Source of the DNA: Erythrobacter sp. SCSIO 43205
GTDB taxonomy: Bacteria; Pseudomonadota; Alphaproteobacteria; Sphingomonadales; Sphingomonadaceae
Length of the DNA stretch: 64,000 bases
Assembly: GCF_019904235.1 (NCBI RefSeq)
Contig: NZ_CP063202.1
Location: 2,294,001 to 2,358,000, forward strand
Direction of reading: 5' to 3'
Within the stretch, counting starts at the first letter, position 1. Every line of letters begins with the position of its first letter. The position numbers and the translations under genes are program-made. Of the stretch, positions 19,016-30,556 are shown in pieces. The notes below the pieces were generated by a model that was given only the letters and a program-made list of their open reading frames with translations, searched no databases and was not told where the DNA came from.

Positions 19016-19591
19016 TCAGTCCAACCTTCGGTCCAGTTCCTGAAGGAATGCCGGCCATTTACTGCCCTCGCGGAAGTTTTCACGTCCCACATTGATCTTG
19101 TTGCCCATATGGTCCTTGATCGAAATGAACTGCGCATTCTCGTTATAGGCAGTAAAACCAACGTCTTTGATTGAGTTGTAAGGGATGCGCACTGTTTTAA
19201 TGCCGTTGTAGCGCGTTGGGCCCTCTACCGCTTGATGGTCAAGCGTAAGCCAGGCTTTTTTGGTCAGTCCGTGCACAACGCCGAGCCCGGCGAAGCCAAA
19301 GCCAACAAGAGCCGACAGAGCCAAAGCGCCGTAAACCACCCGTGCACCTGTCACATCAAGCGGGATGCGGAAGATGATGAGGCCCCGGCCTTCGATCATT
19401 AAAGCAACCAAGAAAGCCACTGCCGCAAGACAGGCCAACCCTGCAAAGAGCGATTTCCATGGATGCGGGGTTACATCGAAATGGATCGTCCCGCCGGCGC
19501 CCTGCCCATGAGCAGTTTGACGCACGGCCGGACGAACATTCGGTTGCACAGCGGTTCCCGCCACAAGCCCCTTGCGGCCAAACCCACTCAT
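19016..19591 (-). CDS. Membrane protein with a PH-like C-terminal domain
   Basis: 191 residues. The ATG at 19591 follows GGGGAG at 8-9 bases; a further in-frame start to 19642 lacks support. Two hydrophobic segments (about residues 48-68 and 85-108) precede a C-terminal part with a bPH-like pattern (AWLTLDHQAVEGPTRYNG, TVRIPYNSIKDVGF). The function is unknown. It is downstream of sdhA on the same strand, after a 117-base gap, at the position where sdhB might be expected. Confidence 0.7.
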   Translation of the reverse strand: MSGFGRKGLVAGTAVQPNVRPAVRQTAHGQGAGGTIHFDVTPHPWKSLFAGLACLAAVAFLVALMIEGRGLIIFRIPLDVTGARVVYGALALSALVGFGFAGLGVVHGLTKKAWLTLDHQAVEGPTRYNGIKTVRIPYNSIKDVGFTAYNENAQFISIKDHMGNKINVGRENFREGSKWPAFLQELDRRLD

Positions 19592-19708
19592 AATCGCTCC
19601 CCTTCGAAATAACTGCGACGACAAATAACTCGTCACAGTCATTAGCGAAGAGCGACCTAAAAAATGGTGAAAAAAGCCGAATTTAGAGCTTATCGACAGT
19701 ATTGCATA

Positions 19709-21541
19709 TCAATACACCCGCGCTTTGGGCTTAATGTAGCTCACATCTTCAGTCAGCGTGTAGTCGTGCACCGGACGGTAATCGATGCGGATGTTGCTGC
19801 CCTGGCCGCCCCAGCCTTCGAACCATGCGACCGTGTGCTTCATCCACTCGGCATCGTTGCGATCGGGATAATCCTCGTGCGCGTGGGCCCCGCGGCTTTC
19901 CTTGCGGTTGGCAGCGGATGCCATCGTCACATTCGCCTGGCTCATCAAATTGTCGAGCTCGAGCGTTTCGATGAGGTCGCTGTTCCAGATGAGCGATTGG
20001 TCGGTCACGTGGATGTCTTCCATGCGCTTGTTCTGTTCGGCGAGCAGTTTGACACCTTCGTCCATCAATTCCTGATCGCGGAAGACGGCGCAGTGTTTCT
20101 GCATCGCTTTTTGCATATCGGCGCGGATCGCGGCAGTTGGTGAGCCACCCTTCGCATAACGGAAGTGATCAAGACGCGTGAGAGCAAAGTCTGCGCTGTC
20201 GGCGGGCAGTTCAGGCTGCGATGCACCGGGGGTAAGGTTGTCCTTAAGGTGCAGACCCGTCGCGCGGCCAAAGACCACAAGGTCAATGAGCGAGTTTGAA
20301 CCCAGACGGTTCGCGCCGTGGACCGACACACAGGCCGCTTCGCCAACGGCGTAAAGGCCCGGCACAACCGTATCAGGATTGCCGTCTTTACCGATGGTCA
20401 CAACCTGGCCGTGATAGTTACACTGAATACCGCCCATGTTGTAGTGAACGGTTGGCGTCACAGGCAGAGCTTCGCGCGTCAGATCGACGCCTGCGAAAAT
20501 CTTGCCGCTTTCGGTGATGCCGGGAAGCCGCTCTGCCAGAACCTTTGGATCAATGTGGTCAAGGTGCAGGTGAATGTGGTCGCCATCTGCGCCAACACCG
20601 CGCCCTTCGCGCATTTCAAGAGCCATTGAACGGCTGACAACATCGCGCGAGGCCAGATCTTTTGCAGAAGGCGCATAACGCTCCATAAAGCGTTCGCCTT
20701 CGCTATTTGTCAGATAGCCGCCCTCACCGCGTGCGCCCTCTGTGATAAGAACGCCCGCGCCGTAAATGCCGGTCGGGTGGAATTGGACAAACTCCATGTC
20801 CTGCAACGGAAGGCCTGCACGCAGCACCATGCCGCCGCCATCGCCCGTGCAGGTGTGCGCGCTAGTCGCGGTGTAGTAGCAGCGGCCATAGCCGCCCGTT
20901 GCCAGCACTACGGACTGCGCGCGGAAACGGTGGATGGTGCCATCATCAAGGCACATCGCCATCACGCCGACGCATTGTTGAACGCCATCCACGTCCGCCA
21001 TAATGAGGTCGAGCGCGAAGTATTCAATGAAGAAGTCCGCGTCGTATTTCAGGCTCTGTTGATAGAGCGCATGAAGCATTGCGTGGCCGGTACGGTCAGC
21101 TGCGGCACAGGTGCGCTGCACCGGAGGGCCATCGCCCATATTCTGCATATGGCCGCCAAACGGACGCTGATAGATCGTGCCGTCTTCGTTGCGGCTGAAA
21201 GGAACGCCCGCGTGCTCAAGCTCGTAAACCGCCTGCGGCGCTTCGCGGACGAGATATTCAATCGCGTCCTGATCGCCCAGCCAGTCTGACCCCTTCACGG
21301 TGTCATACATATGCCAGGTCCAGTGATCGGGCGTGTTATTGCCAAGCGATGCCGCGATGCCGCCTTGCGCTGCGACCGTGTGGGAGCGCGTCGGGAACAC
21401 CTTGGAGATATTGGCAGTGCGAAGGCCAGCTTCGGCAGCGCCCGTTGTCGCACGAAGGCCAGAGCCCCCTGCCCCGACGACGACGACGTCATAAGTGTGG
21501 TCGATGATCTTATAGGCATCGTTTGCGGGTTTAGTTGCCAT
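19709..21541 (-). CDS. sdhA: Succinate dehydrogenase flavoprotein subunit
   Basis: 610 residues, the usual length. It carries the FAD-binding GAGGSGLRA near residue 24, the covalent-flavin histidine region SHTVAAQGG, and active-site elements such as [17 protein letters not shown] and NRLGSNSL. It oxidises succinate to fumarate in complex II. Its ATG overlaps the sdhD stop by one base. sdhB, the iron-sulfur subunit, is not next to it in this window. Confidence 0.97.
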   Translation of the reverse strand: MATKPANDAYKIIDHTYDVVVVGAGGSGLRATTGAAEAGLRTANISKVFPTRSHTVAAQGGIAASLGNNTPDHWTWHMYDTVKGSDWLGDQDAIEYLVREAPQAVYELEHAGVPFSRNEDGTIYQRPFGGHMQNMGDGPPVQRTCAAADRTGHAMLHALYQQSLKYDADFFIEYFALDLIMADVDGVQQCVGVMAMCLDDGTIHRFRAQSVVLATGGYGRCYYTATSAHTCTGDGGGMVLRAGLPLQDMEFVQFHPTGIYGAGVLITEGARGEGGYLTNSEGERFMERYAPSAKDLASRDVVSRSMALEMREGRGVGADGDHIHLHLDHIDPKVLAERLPGITESGKIFAGVDLTREALPVTPTVHYNMGGIQCNYHGQVVTIGKDGNPDTVVPGLYAVGEAACVSVHGANRLGSNSLIDLVVFGRATGLHLKDNLTPGASQPELPADSADFALTRLDHFRYAKGGSPTAAIRADMQKAMQKHCAVFRDQELMDEGVKLLAEQNKRMEDIHVTDQSLIWNSDLIETLELDNLMSQANVTMASAANRKESRGAHAHEDYPDRNDAEWMKHTVAWFEGWGGQGSNIRIDYRPVHDYTLTEDVSYIKPKARVY

Positions 21542-21927
21542 CAGGCAGCTCCTGTCAGTGCGAGGCGGGCGATGCTGAACAATGCAAACGCGCCGCCGCC
21601 AAATGCGGCAAGGTTGAGTGCGGTCAATGCTGCGTACTTAAGACCAGCGTCATGCACGTAATCTTCGATCAAGACCTGAAGCCCCAGCTTTGCGTGATAA
21701 AATACGCTGATGATAAGCAGCATCATAGGTACGGCGGCAATCGGTTGAGAGATCCACCCCGAAACCGTTCCGTATGAAAAATCAGGCAGCAGCACGAAGC
21801 TGACGATAAGCCATGTCATCAGGATAAGATTGCCGACGGCGGTCGTGCGCGCGACCAGCCAGTGATGCGCGCCGTGATGCGCCGAACCAAGTCCGCGAAC
21901 GCGGCCGATGGAAGTGCCGTTACCCAT
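21541..21927 (-). CDS. sdhD: Succinate dehydrogenase membrane anchor subunit
   Basis: 128 residues with three hydrophobic segments. The conserved [16 protein letters not shown] N-terminus and the [16 protein letters not shown] element near residue 80 (heme ligand and quinone-site region) are typical of SdhD. It anchors the complex II catalytic dimer to the cytoplasmic membrane. It lies 3 bases after sdhC and overlaps sdhA by one base. Confidence 0.93.
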   Translation of the reverse strand: MGNGTSIGRVRGLGSAHHGAHHWLVARTTAVGNLILMTWLIVSFVLLPDFSYGTVSGWISQPIAAVPMMLLIISVFYHAKLGLQVLIEDYVHDAGLKYAALTALNLAAFGGGAFALFSIARLALTGAA

Positions 21928-21930
21928 GGC

Positions 21931-22320
21931 TTACGCTCCTTTTCCAAAGATGATGTAAGCCCAAAGAGCCGCGGTAAGAAGGATCGCGATAATCGGCGAA
22001 GCGATTGACCACATCCGGTTGGTGTCCAGTTCATACCCAGCACCAATATCAAGGACGAAGTGCCTCAAACCGCTCATCATATGGGTAAAGAATGCCCAGG
22101 AAAGACCCACCAGCACCAGATAGCCAATCGGCGATGCGGCCACGGACAGGAATGTCTCATACGCCTCTGGCCCGCTTGCAAGCGCGCCCAGCCACCAGAC
22201 CAGCACGGCAAGGCCAACCAATGCCATGCCATCTCCGGTTGCACGGTGCAGGATCGACACCAGCATATGCGGTCCCCACCGCCAAATCTGGAGGTGTGGT
22301 GAAAGCGGTCTTTGGCTCAT
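21931..22320 (-). CDS. sdhC: Succinate dehydrogenase cytochrome b556 subunit
   Basis: 129 residues starting MSQRPLSPHLQIW; the family signature RPLSPHLQIY-like opening supports this start rather than the one at 22356. The SILHRATG motif binds the quinone/heme region, and the HMMSGLRHFVLDIG motif carries the axial heme histidine. It has three membrane helices. First gene of sdhCDA, divergent from an SDR gene across about 110 bases that should hold both promoters. Confidence 0.94.
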   Translation of the reverse strand: MSQRPLSPHLQIWRWGPHMLVSILHRATGDGMALVGLAVLVWWLGALASGPEAYETFLSVAASPIGYLVLVGLSWAFFTHMMSGLRHFVLDIGAGYELDTNRMWSIASPIIAILLTAALWAYIIFGKGA

Positions 22321-22429
22321 AATTGTCTCATGCAGATTGTTTATCCCCCGCCCCACTTAGCGAAGTGAGAGCGACACGCAAGTCTGCACGCGCTCGACTT
22401 TGCTTGCGAAATTATCGATAGAGCGTTGC

Positions 22430-23155
22430 ATGAGTTACATCCTTGTCACCGGAACCAGCCGCGGGATCGGCAAAGCTGCGAGGGATTCCCTCGAAGAGCG
22501 CGGCCTGAAAGTCATCGGTCATGCGACGCAAACGGGTGATGATCAGACCATCGCCGCAGATTTCAGAGACCCGATGGCGGCACAAATCCTGTGGAATGAA
22601 GCGCTTGCACGGTCGGGCGGTGACATCATCGCGGTCGTCAACAACGCCGGATTGTTTGAAGCGAACTCGCTCGATTCTTCCGATATCGAATGGCTCGACC
22701 GGTGGGAGGACACGCTGCGCATCAATCTGACCGCGGCGGCGCAGATCAGCCGGTTCGCGGTTCGCCATTGGCAGGGACGGCTAGCGGGTAAAAGCGGGGA
22801 GCGCGGACGATTGGTCCATGTTGCAAGCCGCGCGGCCTATCGCGGCGATTCGCCTGCGCACTGGCACTATGCAGCGGCTAAGGGGGGAATGGTGGCGATG
22901 CACAAGACGATCGCGCGAGCCTATGCGGCGGAGGGCATTTTGAGCTTTGCCGTGACGCCAGGGTTCACCGACACAAGCATGGCTGGCGATTATCTGGCCA
23001 GCCGTGGCGGCGCAGGTCTTTTGGCCGACATCCCGCTTGGCCGGGTGGCGACACCGGAAGAAATCGCCTCAATCATCACCTATTGCGCGCTTGATGCGCC
23101 AGCGAGCATGACCGGCGCGGTGATCGACGCCAATGGCGCAAGCTTTGTGCGGTGA
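22430..23155 (+). CDS. SDR family oxidoreductase
   Basis: 241 residues of a short-chain dehydrogenase with TGTSRGIG at the N-terminus, NNAG near residue 75, and YAAAKGG as the catalytic Tyr-x3-Lys. The C-terminus (ASMTGAVIDANGASFVR) resembles FabG-like reductases, with VTPGFTDTSMAGDY in the substrate loop. The substrate is unknown. It is the last gene before the GIY-YIG unit, whose left palindrome begins 25 bases after its stop. Confidence 0.88.
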   Translation: MSYILVTGTSRGIGKAARDSLEERGLKVIGHATQTGDDQTIAADFRDPMAAQILWNEALARSGGDIIAVVNNAGLFEANSLDSSDIEWLDRWEDTLRINLTAAAQISRFAVRHWQGRLAGKSGERGRLVHVASRAAYRGDSPAHWHYAAAKGGMVAMHKTIARAYAAEGILSFAVTPGFTDTSMAGDYLASRGGAGLLADIPLGRVATPEEIASIITYCALDAPASMTGAVIDANGASFVR

Positions 23156-23179
23156 TTTTGTTGTCTGCATCATCAAGCC

Positions 23180-23208
23180 GTCACCCCCGCGAAAGCGGGG
23201 GCCCCGCT
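23180..23208 (+). repeat. Left palindromic repeat of the GIY-YIG unit
   Basis: A 29-base repeat containing a hairpin with stem CCCCCGC/GCGGGGG and loop GAAA, flanked by GTCA on one side and CCCCGCT on the other. It is the inverse of the copy at 23513-23541 with three mismatches, two of them outside the stem. It occupies the place where a ribosome-binding site for the GIY-YIG gene would be expected. Confidence 0.85.
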
Positions 23209-23215
23209 ACCTAGA

Positions 23216-23509
23216 ATGTCGCAAGGTGGCTGGGTCTACATGATGAGCGACCGCTATCGAGGCGGAATTTATACGGGTGTGACCGCGGATCTCGCCGCGC
23301 GTGTAATTCAGCATAGAGAGGGCAGCGGATCGCGCTTTGTTGCCCGCTACGGATTTACCCGGTTGGTTTATTCTGAAAGACACGAAGCAATAGAAGACGC
23401 TATCGCGCGTGAGAAAGCGATTAAGAAATGGAGGCGGGCTTGGAAGATCGAATTGATCGAAAAGCTCAATCCCGATTGGATCGATCTATTCGACACGCTG
23501 AACAATTAA
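23216..23509 (+). CDS. GIY-YIG nuclease family protein
   Basis: 97 residues, essentially one GIY-YIG domain of the YhbQ/COG2827 type. The name motif is seen as WVYMMSDRYRGGIYTGVT, followed by the catalytic Arg/His region (DLAARVIQHREG), and the conserved Glu in AIEDAIAREKAIKKWRR. The catalytic residues appear intact. The family cleaves DNA, but the role of these short bacterial members is unclear. No Shine-Dalgarno sequence is evident because a GC-rich palindrome ends 7 bases before the ATG. See the surrounding repeats. Confidence 0.88.
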   Translation: MSQGGWVYMMSDRYRGGIYTGVTADLAARVIQHREGSGSRFVARYGFTRLVYSERHEAIEDAIAREKAIKKWRRAWKIELIEKLNPDWIDLFDTLNN

Positions 23510-23512
23510 AGA

Positions 23513-23541
23513 AGCGGGACCCCCGCTTGCGCGGGGGCGAC
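23513..23541 (-). repeat. Right palindromic repeat of the GIY-YIG unit
   Basis: An inverted copy of 23180-23208, with a stem CCCCCGC/GCGGGGG and a 4-base loop. It starts 3 bases after the GIY-YIG stop codon and ends 20 bases before prmA, so it may also serve as a terminator-like hairpin. Confidence 0.85.
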
Positions 23542-23561
23542 GTTTGGGGTTTGAGAACCGA

Positions 23562-24467
23562 ATGACAAGCTGGAAACTCACCGCTCACGCGCCAAAGAAA
23601 ATCGTGCAGGCTGCGCTTCTTGCCCATGATGAGCTCGAAGAATGGGACTTTGATCTCGTCATCGCCGGGCGCGAGCTTGATGAGGCGCACCCTCAGGACT
23701 GGGTTCTCGAAGGGTGGTATCCAACCAAGCCCGGCAAAGAGCAGATCGACGCGCTCAAAGGCCTGTTCGAGGGGCCTGCGCCCGATGTTGAAATCGAAAA
23801 GCTGCCCGAAACCGATTGGGTTGCGCAAAGTCAGCAGGGAACGCCCCCCATTCGCGCGGGTCGCTTCTACGTCCACACCCCCGATTTTGAGCCTGATCCT
23901 GGCCTCGTCAATTTCGTCATTCCCGCATCGCAAGCCTTTGGAACGGGCCAGCACGACACCACTGCGGGTTGCCTTGAAGTTTTGAGCAAGATGAAAAGCT
24001 CAGCCATTCGCGCGCGGCGTATTGCAGATATTGGGACGGGTACGGGCCTCTTGGGCTTTGCCGCCATGCACCTTTGGCCCAACGCGCGCACGACCGCCTC
24101 TGACATAGACCCGGTGTGCGCCGATGTCGTCCATGACAATGCCGAGCTGAACGACATCCCTCTTGGTTCAGGACCGGGAGAAATGACCATGGTGATCGCC
24201 GACGGGATGGACGATCCGCTGCTTCGCCTACGCGGGCCTTATGACCTTTTGATCGCCAATATCCTTGCAGGGCCATTGGTTGAATTGTCGCATGATTTTG
24301 CCGAAAACGTTGCACCCGGTGGCAGTTTACTGCTTGCGGGGCTCCTACAGGGCAAGCAGGAAAGCGCCGTTCGCCGCGCCTATCGCCGGGTTGGCTTTCG
24401 CCTGGCCGGAAGCCTGAAGCGCGGGGATTGGGCGATCCTGTGGTTCAAACGCCGCCGAATAATTTAG
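23562..24467 (+). CDS. prmA: Ribosomal protein L11 methyltransferase
   Basis: 301 residues. The PrmA hallmark PASQAFGTGQHDTTAGCLE is near residue 122, the SAM loop is DIGTGTGLLG, and the NILAGPL motif (NPPF-like position) follows. It trimethylates ribosomal protein L11 at several sites. The ATG at 23562 is chosen over an in-frame codon at 23544 that lies close to the right palindrome. Its promoter region is likely confined by the repeat upstream. Confidence 0.93.
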   Translation: MTSWKLTAHAPKKIVQAALLAHDELEEWDFDLVIAGRELDEAHPQDWVLEGWYPTKPGKEQIDALKGLFEGPAPDVEIEKLPETDWVAQSQQGTPPIRAGRFYVHTPDFEPDPGLVNFVIPASQAFGTGQHDTTAGCLEVLSKMKSSAIRARRIADIGTGTGLLGFAAMHLWPNARTTASDIDPVCADVVHDNAELNDIPLGSGPGEMTMVIADGMDDPLLRLRGPYDLLIANILAGPLVELSHDFAENVAPGGSLLLAGLLQGKQESAVRRAYRRVGFRLAGSLKRGDWAILWFKRRRII

Positions 24468-24562
24468 CTCCCCGCGCCAGAGACGGCGAAACTATTTCGG
24501 AACAGCTTGCCCTGCTTTTCCATTGAAGAGGCAAGACATTTGCAATTCAAAGGACAAGCAAC

Positions 24563-25234
24563 ATGGCAAAGACCCTTCTTATCACCGGAGCATCGTCAGG
24601 CATCGGCGCGGCAAGCGCAAAGGCCGCTGCGAACGCAGGCTGGAACGTCGCCCTGTGCGCACGCTCGACCGACAAGATCGAAAAGCTCGCCAGTGAAATC
24701 GGCCATCACGCGCTCGCCATCACCTGCGATGTGACGAACCGGGACGAAATTCGCAGCGCGCTTGAGAAAACCGCTGAGCATTTCGGCGGGATTGATGCGG
24801 TCTACGCCAACGCTGGCACCGGGGTCGAGCAAGCGGGCATCGAGAATGGCGATCCCGACGAGTGGCACACCATGATCCACGTGAACGTCCTTGCGCCCCT
24901 GTTGCTCGCGCATGAGGCGATCCCTTTTCTTAAGAAAACCAAGGGCCACTATATCGTCACTGGTTCCAAAGCGGGCCGCGACAGTTTCAAGGGCTCTGTG
25001 TATTCCGCGACCAAGCATTTCATTCACGGGTTTGGTGAAAACCTCGCCGAAGAAATGCGCGAATGGGGTGGCCGGGCGACCATTATCGCGCCCGGCATGG
25101 TCAACACGCCGTTTTTCGACGAGCCAAAGCCTGACAAAATCCAGCCCGAAGATGTAGCGAATGCGGTGGTCTATGCACTCTCGCAGCCCAAGACAGCGGC
25201 GGTGCGCGAGATTTATATCATGCCCAACGATTAA
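24563..25234 (+). CDS. SDR family oxidoreductase
   Basis: 223 residues with TGASSGIG, the NAG element in YANAGTG, and YSATKHF as the catalytic Tyr-x3-Lys. The C-terminal PEDVANAVVYALSQP and VREIYIMP resemble YdfG-like serine/3-hydroxy acid dehydrogenases. The conserved Ser reads TGSKAG. The start has AAAGGA 14 bases upstream. Its stop codon overlaps that of the convergent cinA-like gene in a shared TTAA. Confidence 0.87.
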   Translation: MAKTLLITGASSGIGAASAKAAANAGWNVALCARSTDKIEKLASEIGHHALAITCDVTNRDEIRSALEKTAEHFGGIDAVYANAGTGVEQAGIENGDPDEWHTMIHVNVLAPLLLAHEAIPFLKKTKGHYIVTGSKAGRDSFKGSVYSATKHFIHGFGENLAEEMREWGGRATIIAPGMVNTPFFDEPKPDKIQPEDVANAVVYALSQPKTAAVREIYIMPND

Positions 25235-25730
25235 GGCGCGGTGTTTAGCGTCTGCTCAAGCAGCATGAGCGCGTTGCGGGTAAAGGCCGCCATATTGTCA
25301 ATCCGGTTCTCGCTATGGGTTTCAAGCAGGCGTGCATATTCGCCTGCTACCCCTGCGAGCGCCGCGACGCTTGTGCCTGCTGCCGCGCCGCTGGGATGCG
25401 ATGATCCACCGACCGAACCGCTTTCGGCAAGGCCCCACTGCGCCCCGAAATTGTCGCGGATGGCGCGCGCTTGCAGCATGGCATATTCCTCGCTCGCGCC
25501 GCGCATCCCCTTGTATGCTTCGCGAGGAAGATCGAACAGCACGTCGCGCGCCCTGAACGAATAGACCACCCCGCCCCCAACGAAGAAATCCAGCGCTCCG
25601 GGCACGGTAAGAAGGCTTGCCGCGATCAACCCGCCGGTTGCACCATCGGCAACCGCAACTTTCTCTCCCCGCGAACGCAGCAGTTCTGCGATCCGAACGG
25701 CTTGAGGGTGAAGTTCCTTGAGCAGATCCA

Positions 25731-25731
<1 letters not shown>
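25231..25731 (-). CDS. CinA C-terminal domain protein (nicotinamide-nucleotide amidohydrolase family)
   Basis: 166 residues, corresponding to the stand-alone CinA-C/PncC domain without the N-terminal molybdopterin-binding-like domain. Family features include the VAVADGATGGLIAASLLTVPG segment near residue 25 and the downstream GLAESGSVGGS. The expected role is deamidation of NMN in pyridine nucleotide salvage. The usual VAESCTGG reads VADGATGG here, so the catalytic detail may differ. Its ATG overlaps the ligA stop by one base. Confidence 0.8.
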
Positions 25732-28158
<2,427 letters not shown>

Positions 28159-28229
28159 TCTTCGGTGTTTCGTGCATCTAGGCTGTGGGTTCAACCCAAT
28201 TCATAAAGAGGAGGGTCATCGAAACCCCA

Positions 28230-28742
28230 TCACTCCCCGCTATTGGGAGAATCAACCTCAACCTGTTCAGGCAACTCAAGCGGCACACCATTGTCGTTGT
28301 TACCGATCACGATCCCGTCGCCGTTGACATCAATTCCAATCTGCAAATCTTCAAAATCGGCGAAGATTTCCTTCACGCGCGCCTCGGCTTCTTCATCGGT
28401 CAAATCGCCGCGTTCATTGGCCCGACTGATCTCTTGCAGTTCGGGAAGCGCCTCACGCCATTTGTCGCCAGCATCATCGGGCAGTTGAATGAAGTCGCCC
28501 ACCTCGTCACGCAAATCGCGTTCAAAAGAGCCATCTTCGAGCGCCGAACCAATGCCCACCGCTAGCAGGATAGGCGCCAACAGGCCGACCCCGGCGGAAA
28601 CCACGAAGACTTTGCGGAAATCCATTTCGGTAAGGAAATACAGAACGCCCATCACGCCCAGCCCCACAATCGCCGCAAGGCCCACGCCCGCAAGCAAAAC
28701 CGTGAGCACCAGCGCCGCCAGAAGGCCTCCGATAATTTCCAT
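28230..28742 (-). CDS. Membrane protein with a calcium-loop-like C-terminal motif
   Basis: 170 residues. Two hydrophobic segments (about 3-35 and 45-65) are followed by a soluble acidic C-terminal half of about 100 residues. Within it DVNGDGIVIG (near residue 140) has the D-x-N/D-x-D-G spacing of an EF-hand or dockerin calcium loop. A single motif is weak evidence for calcium binding. Its ATG overlaps the recN stop by one base (TAATG). No family was recognised. Confidence 0.7.
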   Translation of the reverse strand: MEIIGGLLAALVLTVLLAGVGLAAIVGLGVMGVLYFLTEMDFRKVFVVSAGVGLLAPILLAVGIGSALEDGSFERDLRDEVGDFIQLPDDAGDKWREALPELQEISRANERGDLTDEEAEARVKEIFADFEDLQIGIDVNGDGIVIGNNDNGVPLELPEQVEVDSPNSGE

Positions 28743-30409
28743 TAAACGTCCTCAAGTAGTCGATCAGCCTGAGCGCGCGCCTCCGATGTAATTTCCGCGC
28801 CAGAGAGCATTCGCGCGATCTCTTCCTGCCTGCCTTCGGCGGAGAGCTCAACCACGCCCGTCTTAGTGACTGTGCCCTTCGACGATTTGGCGATGAGGTA
28901 ATGCTGACTTCCGCGCGCGGCGACTTGTGGACTGTGCGTGACAGCGAGGAGTTGCCCCTCTTCGCTGGCAAGGCGCGCGAGGCGTTCACCGATCGCGCTG
29001 GCGACTGCACCGCCGACGCCCCGGTCGATCTCGTCAAAGATGATGGTAGCTGCCCCGTCCTTTTCAGCGAGAGCGACCTTCAAGGCGAGGATGAAGCGCG
29101 AAAGCTCCCCGCCCGATGCAATTTTGCCAAGCGGGGCAAAGTCAGAGCCAGGGTTGGTCGAGATGAGGAATTCCACGCCGTCCATGCCGTGCGCGCCCCA
29201 GCGCTCCTCTGGAAGTTCGGTGATCGCGGTCTGGAAACGCGCGGCATCGAGTTTGAGCGGCGCAAGCTCTTTTGCCACAGCTTTATCGAGTTTTTTCGCG
29301 GCTTTAACACGGGTTTCATGGGCTTTTTGCGCAGTTTGGAGATATGCCTCGCGCGCCTCAACCGCGCCCGCTTCGAGCGCGTCCAACTGCGCCTCGCCGC
29401 CTTCAATCGCATCCAGCCGCACTCGCATATCCCGCATCACTTCGGGCAGAGCATCCACTTCGCAGCGGTGTTTGCGCGCAAGGGCGCGAAGGTCAAACAG
29501 GCGCGTTTCTGCCGCATCCAATGCCTGCGGATCATGGACGAGAGCCTGAGCCGCCGCCTCAAGCTTCTCTTCGGCCTCACCCGCCTCAATCACAGCACGG
29601 TCAAGTGAGGCGAGTGCTTCGGCCAAAAGCGGGTGCTGATCCGCGATACGGTCGAGACGGCGCGCGGCGACGCGAAGGCTGGCAAGCGGGCTGTCCGAAC
29701 CTTCCCAAAGGTGGCGCAGCTCCTCAAGATCGCCCGAAAGCTTTTCACCCTTTTGCATATCGGCGCGCGTTGCTGCGAGGCGGGATTCTTCACCGGCTTG
29801 CGGTTCAAGCGCGGTCAGTTCAGCCAAATGCGCGATCAGCAAATCCTGATCCTCGCGCGCCTGTTCTACCTCATCGCGCGCCTCGGCCAATTGCGCCTCG
29901 GCCTTGGCCCAGGCCTTCCAGCGTCGTTCAAGCGTCGCGACATCGGTGCCGGCAAACCGATCAAGCAAGGCCATGTGTCCGCGCGGATTCACGAGGCCGC
30001 GATCATCGTGTTGCCCATGCAATTCAACCAGCGAGCCCGCCAGCTCGCGCAGCAGGCCGACGCTTGTGGGTTGATCGTTGATAAACGCCTTGGAGCCGCC
30101 ATCCGCCTTTACCTGACGGCGGATGATGAGCGGTTCGCCCGGCTCGATCTCAATATCGGCATCGTCGAGCGCCTCAGCAATCGCCTTTGGCATTTCAGCA
30201 AATTCAAAGCTGGCCGAAACGCTCGCCTTGGCTTCGCCGCCGCGCACGAGCGAAGTTTCCGCCCGGTCACCCAGTACAAGGCCAAGCGCATCCAAAAGGA
30301 TCGACTTACCCGCCCCCGTCTCCCCGGTAAGCACACCAAGCCCGCGCCTGAATTCAAGATCAAGCGCTTCGATCAGTACGATGTTACGAATGGAAAGCCG
30401 GGTCAGCAT
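28742..30409 (-). CDS. recN: DNA repair protein RecN
   Basis: 555 residues of an SMC-like ATPase: Walker A GETGAGKSILLDAL near residue 31, a central coiled coil (about 160-360), and a C-terminal ABC signature (SGGELSRFILALKVAL) with Walker B IIFDEIDRGVGG. It acts in double-strand break repair. It is downstream of a small membrane gene and bamD on the same strand. A palindromic GAAC pair upstream resembles, but does not match, the alphaproteobacterial SOS box. Confidence 0.96.
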   Translation of the reverse strand: MLTRLSIRNIVLIEALDLEFRRGLGVLTGETGAGKSILLDALGLVLGDRAETSLVRGGEAKASVSASFEFAEMPKAIAEALDDADIEIEPGEPLIIRRQVKADGGSKAFINDQPTSVGLLRELAGSLVELHGQHDDRGLVNPRGHMALLDRFAGTDVATLERRWKAWAKAEAQLAEARDEVEQAREDQDLLIAHLAELTALEPQAGEESRLAATRADMQKGEKLSGDLEELRHLWEGSDSPLASLRVAARRLDRIADQHPLLAEALASLDRAVIEAGEAEEKLEAAAQALVHDPQALDAAETRLFDLRALARKHRCEVDALPEVMRDMRVRLDAIEGGEAQLDALEAGAVEAREAYLQTAQKAHETRVKAAKKLDKAVAKELAPLKLDAARFQTAITELPEERWGAHGMDGVEFLISTNPGSDFAPLGKIASGGELSRFILALKVALAEKDGAATIIFDEIDRGVGGAVASAIGERLARLASEEGQLLAVTHSPQVAARGSQHYLIAKSSKGTVTKTGVVELSAEGRQEEIARMLSGAEITSEARAQADRLLEDV

Positions 30410-30556
30410 TGCGAGGCAGGTTTAACCCAAACAATGCGCCTCGTCACGCGAGGAAAGAGCGGAAACGAACAGCTTTGAACAGCGAGATGCACGCTCTGCT
30501 TTTTACTCGGGTGAAGAACCGCCTTGATAAAAAGGGCAAGCCCCCTTTCCCTTGCG

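Larger units (their letters stand above)
23180..23541 (+). mobile_element. Candidate compact GIY-YIG/REP mobile unit
   Basis: A 362-base segment in which a 97-codon GIY-YIG gene is bounded by inverted copies of a 29-base palindrome (26 of 29 positions identical). The left copy ends 7 bases before the ATG and the right copy begins 3 bases after the stop. Only the gene and the repeats are present. The layout parallels REP-flanked RAYT genes. Mobility is inferred, not seen: no target-site duplication is obvious, and the unit fills the space between two ordinary genes. Confidence 0.5.

Noticed and set aside
30461-30480. Possible SOS (LexA) box upstream of recN
   Set aside because: GAAC repeats are present, but the spacing is 6 bases, while the alphaproteobacterial consensus is GTTC-N7-GTTC. 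Not listed as a regulatory site.
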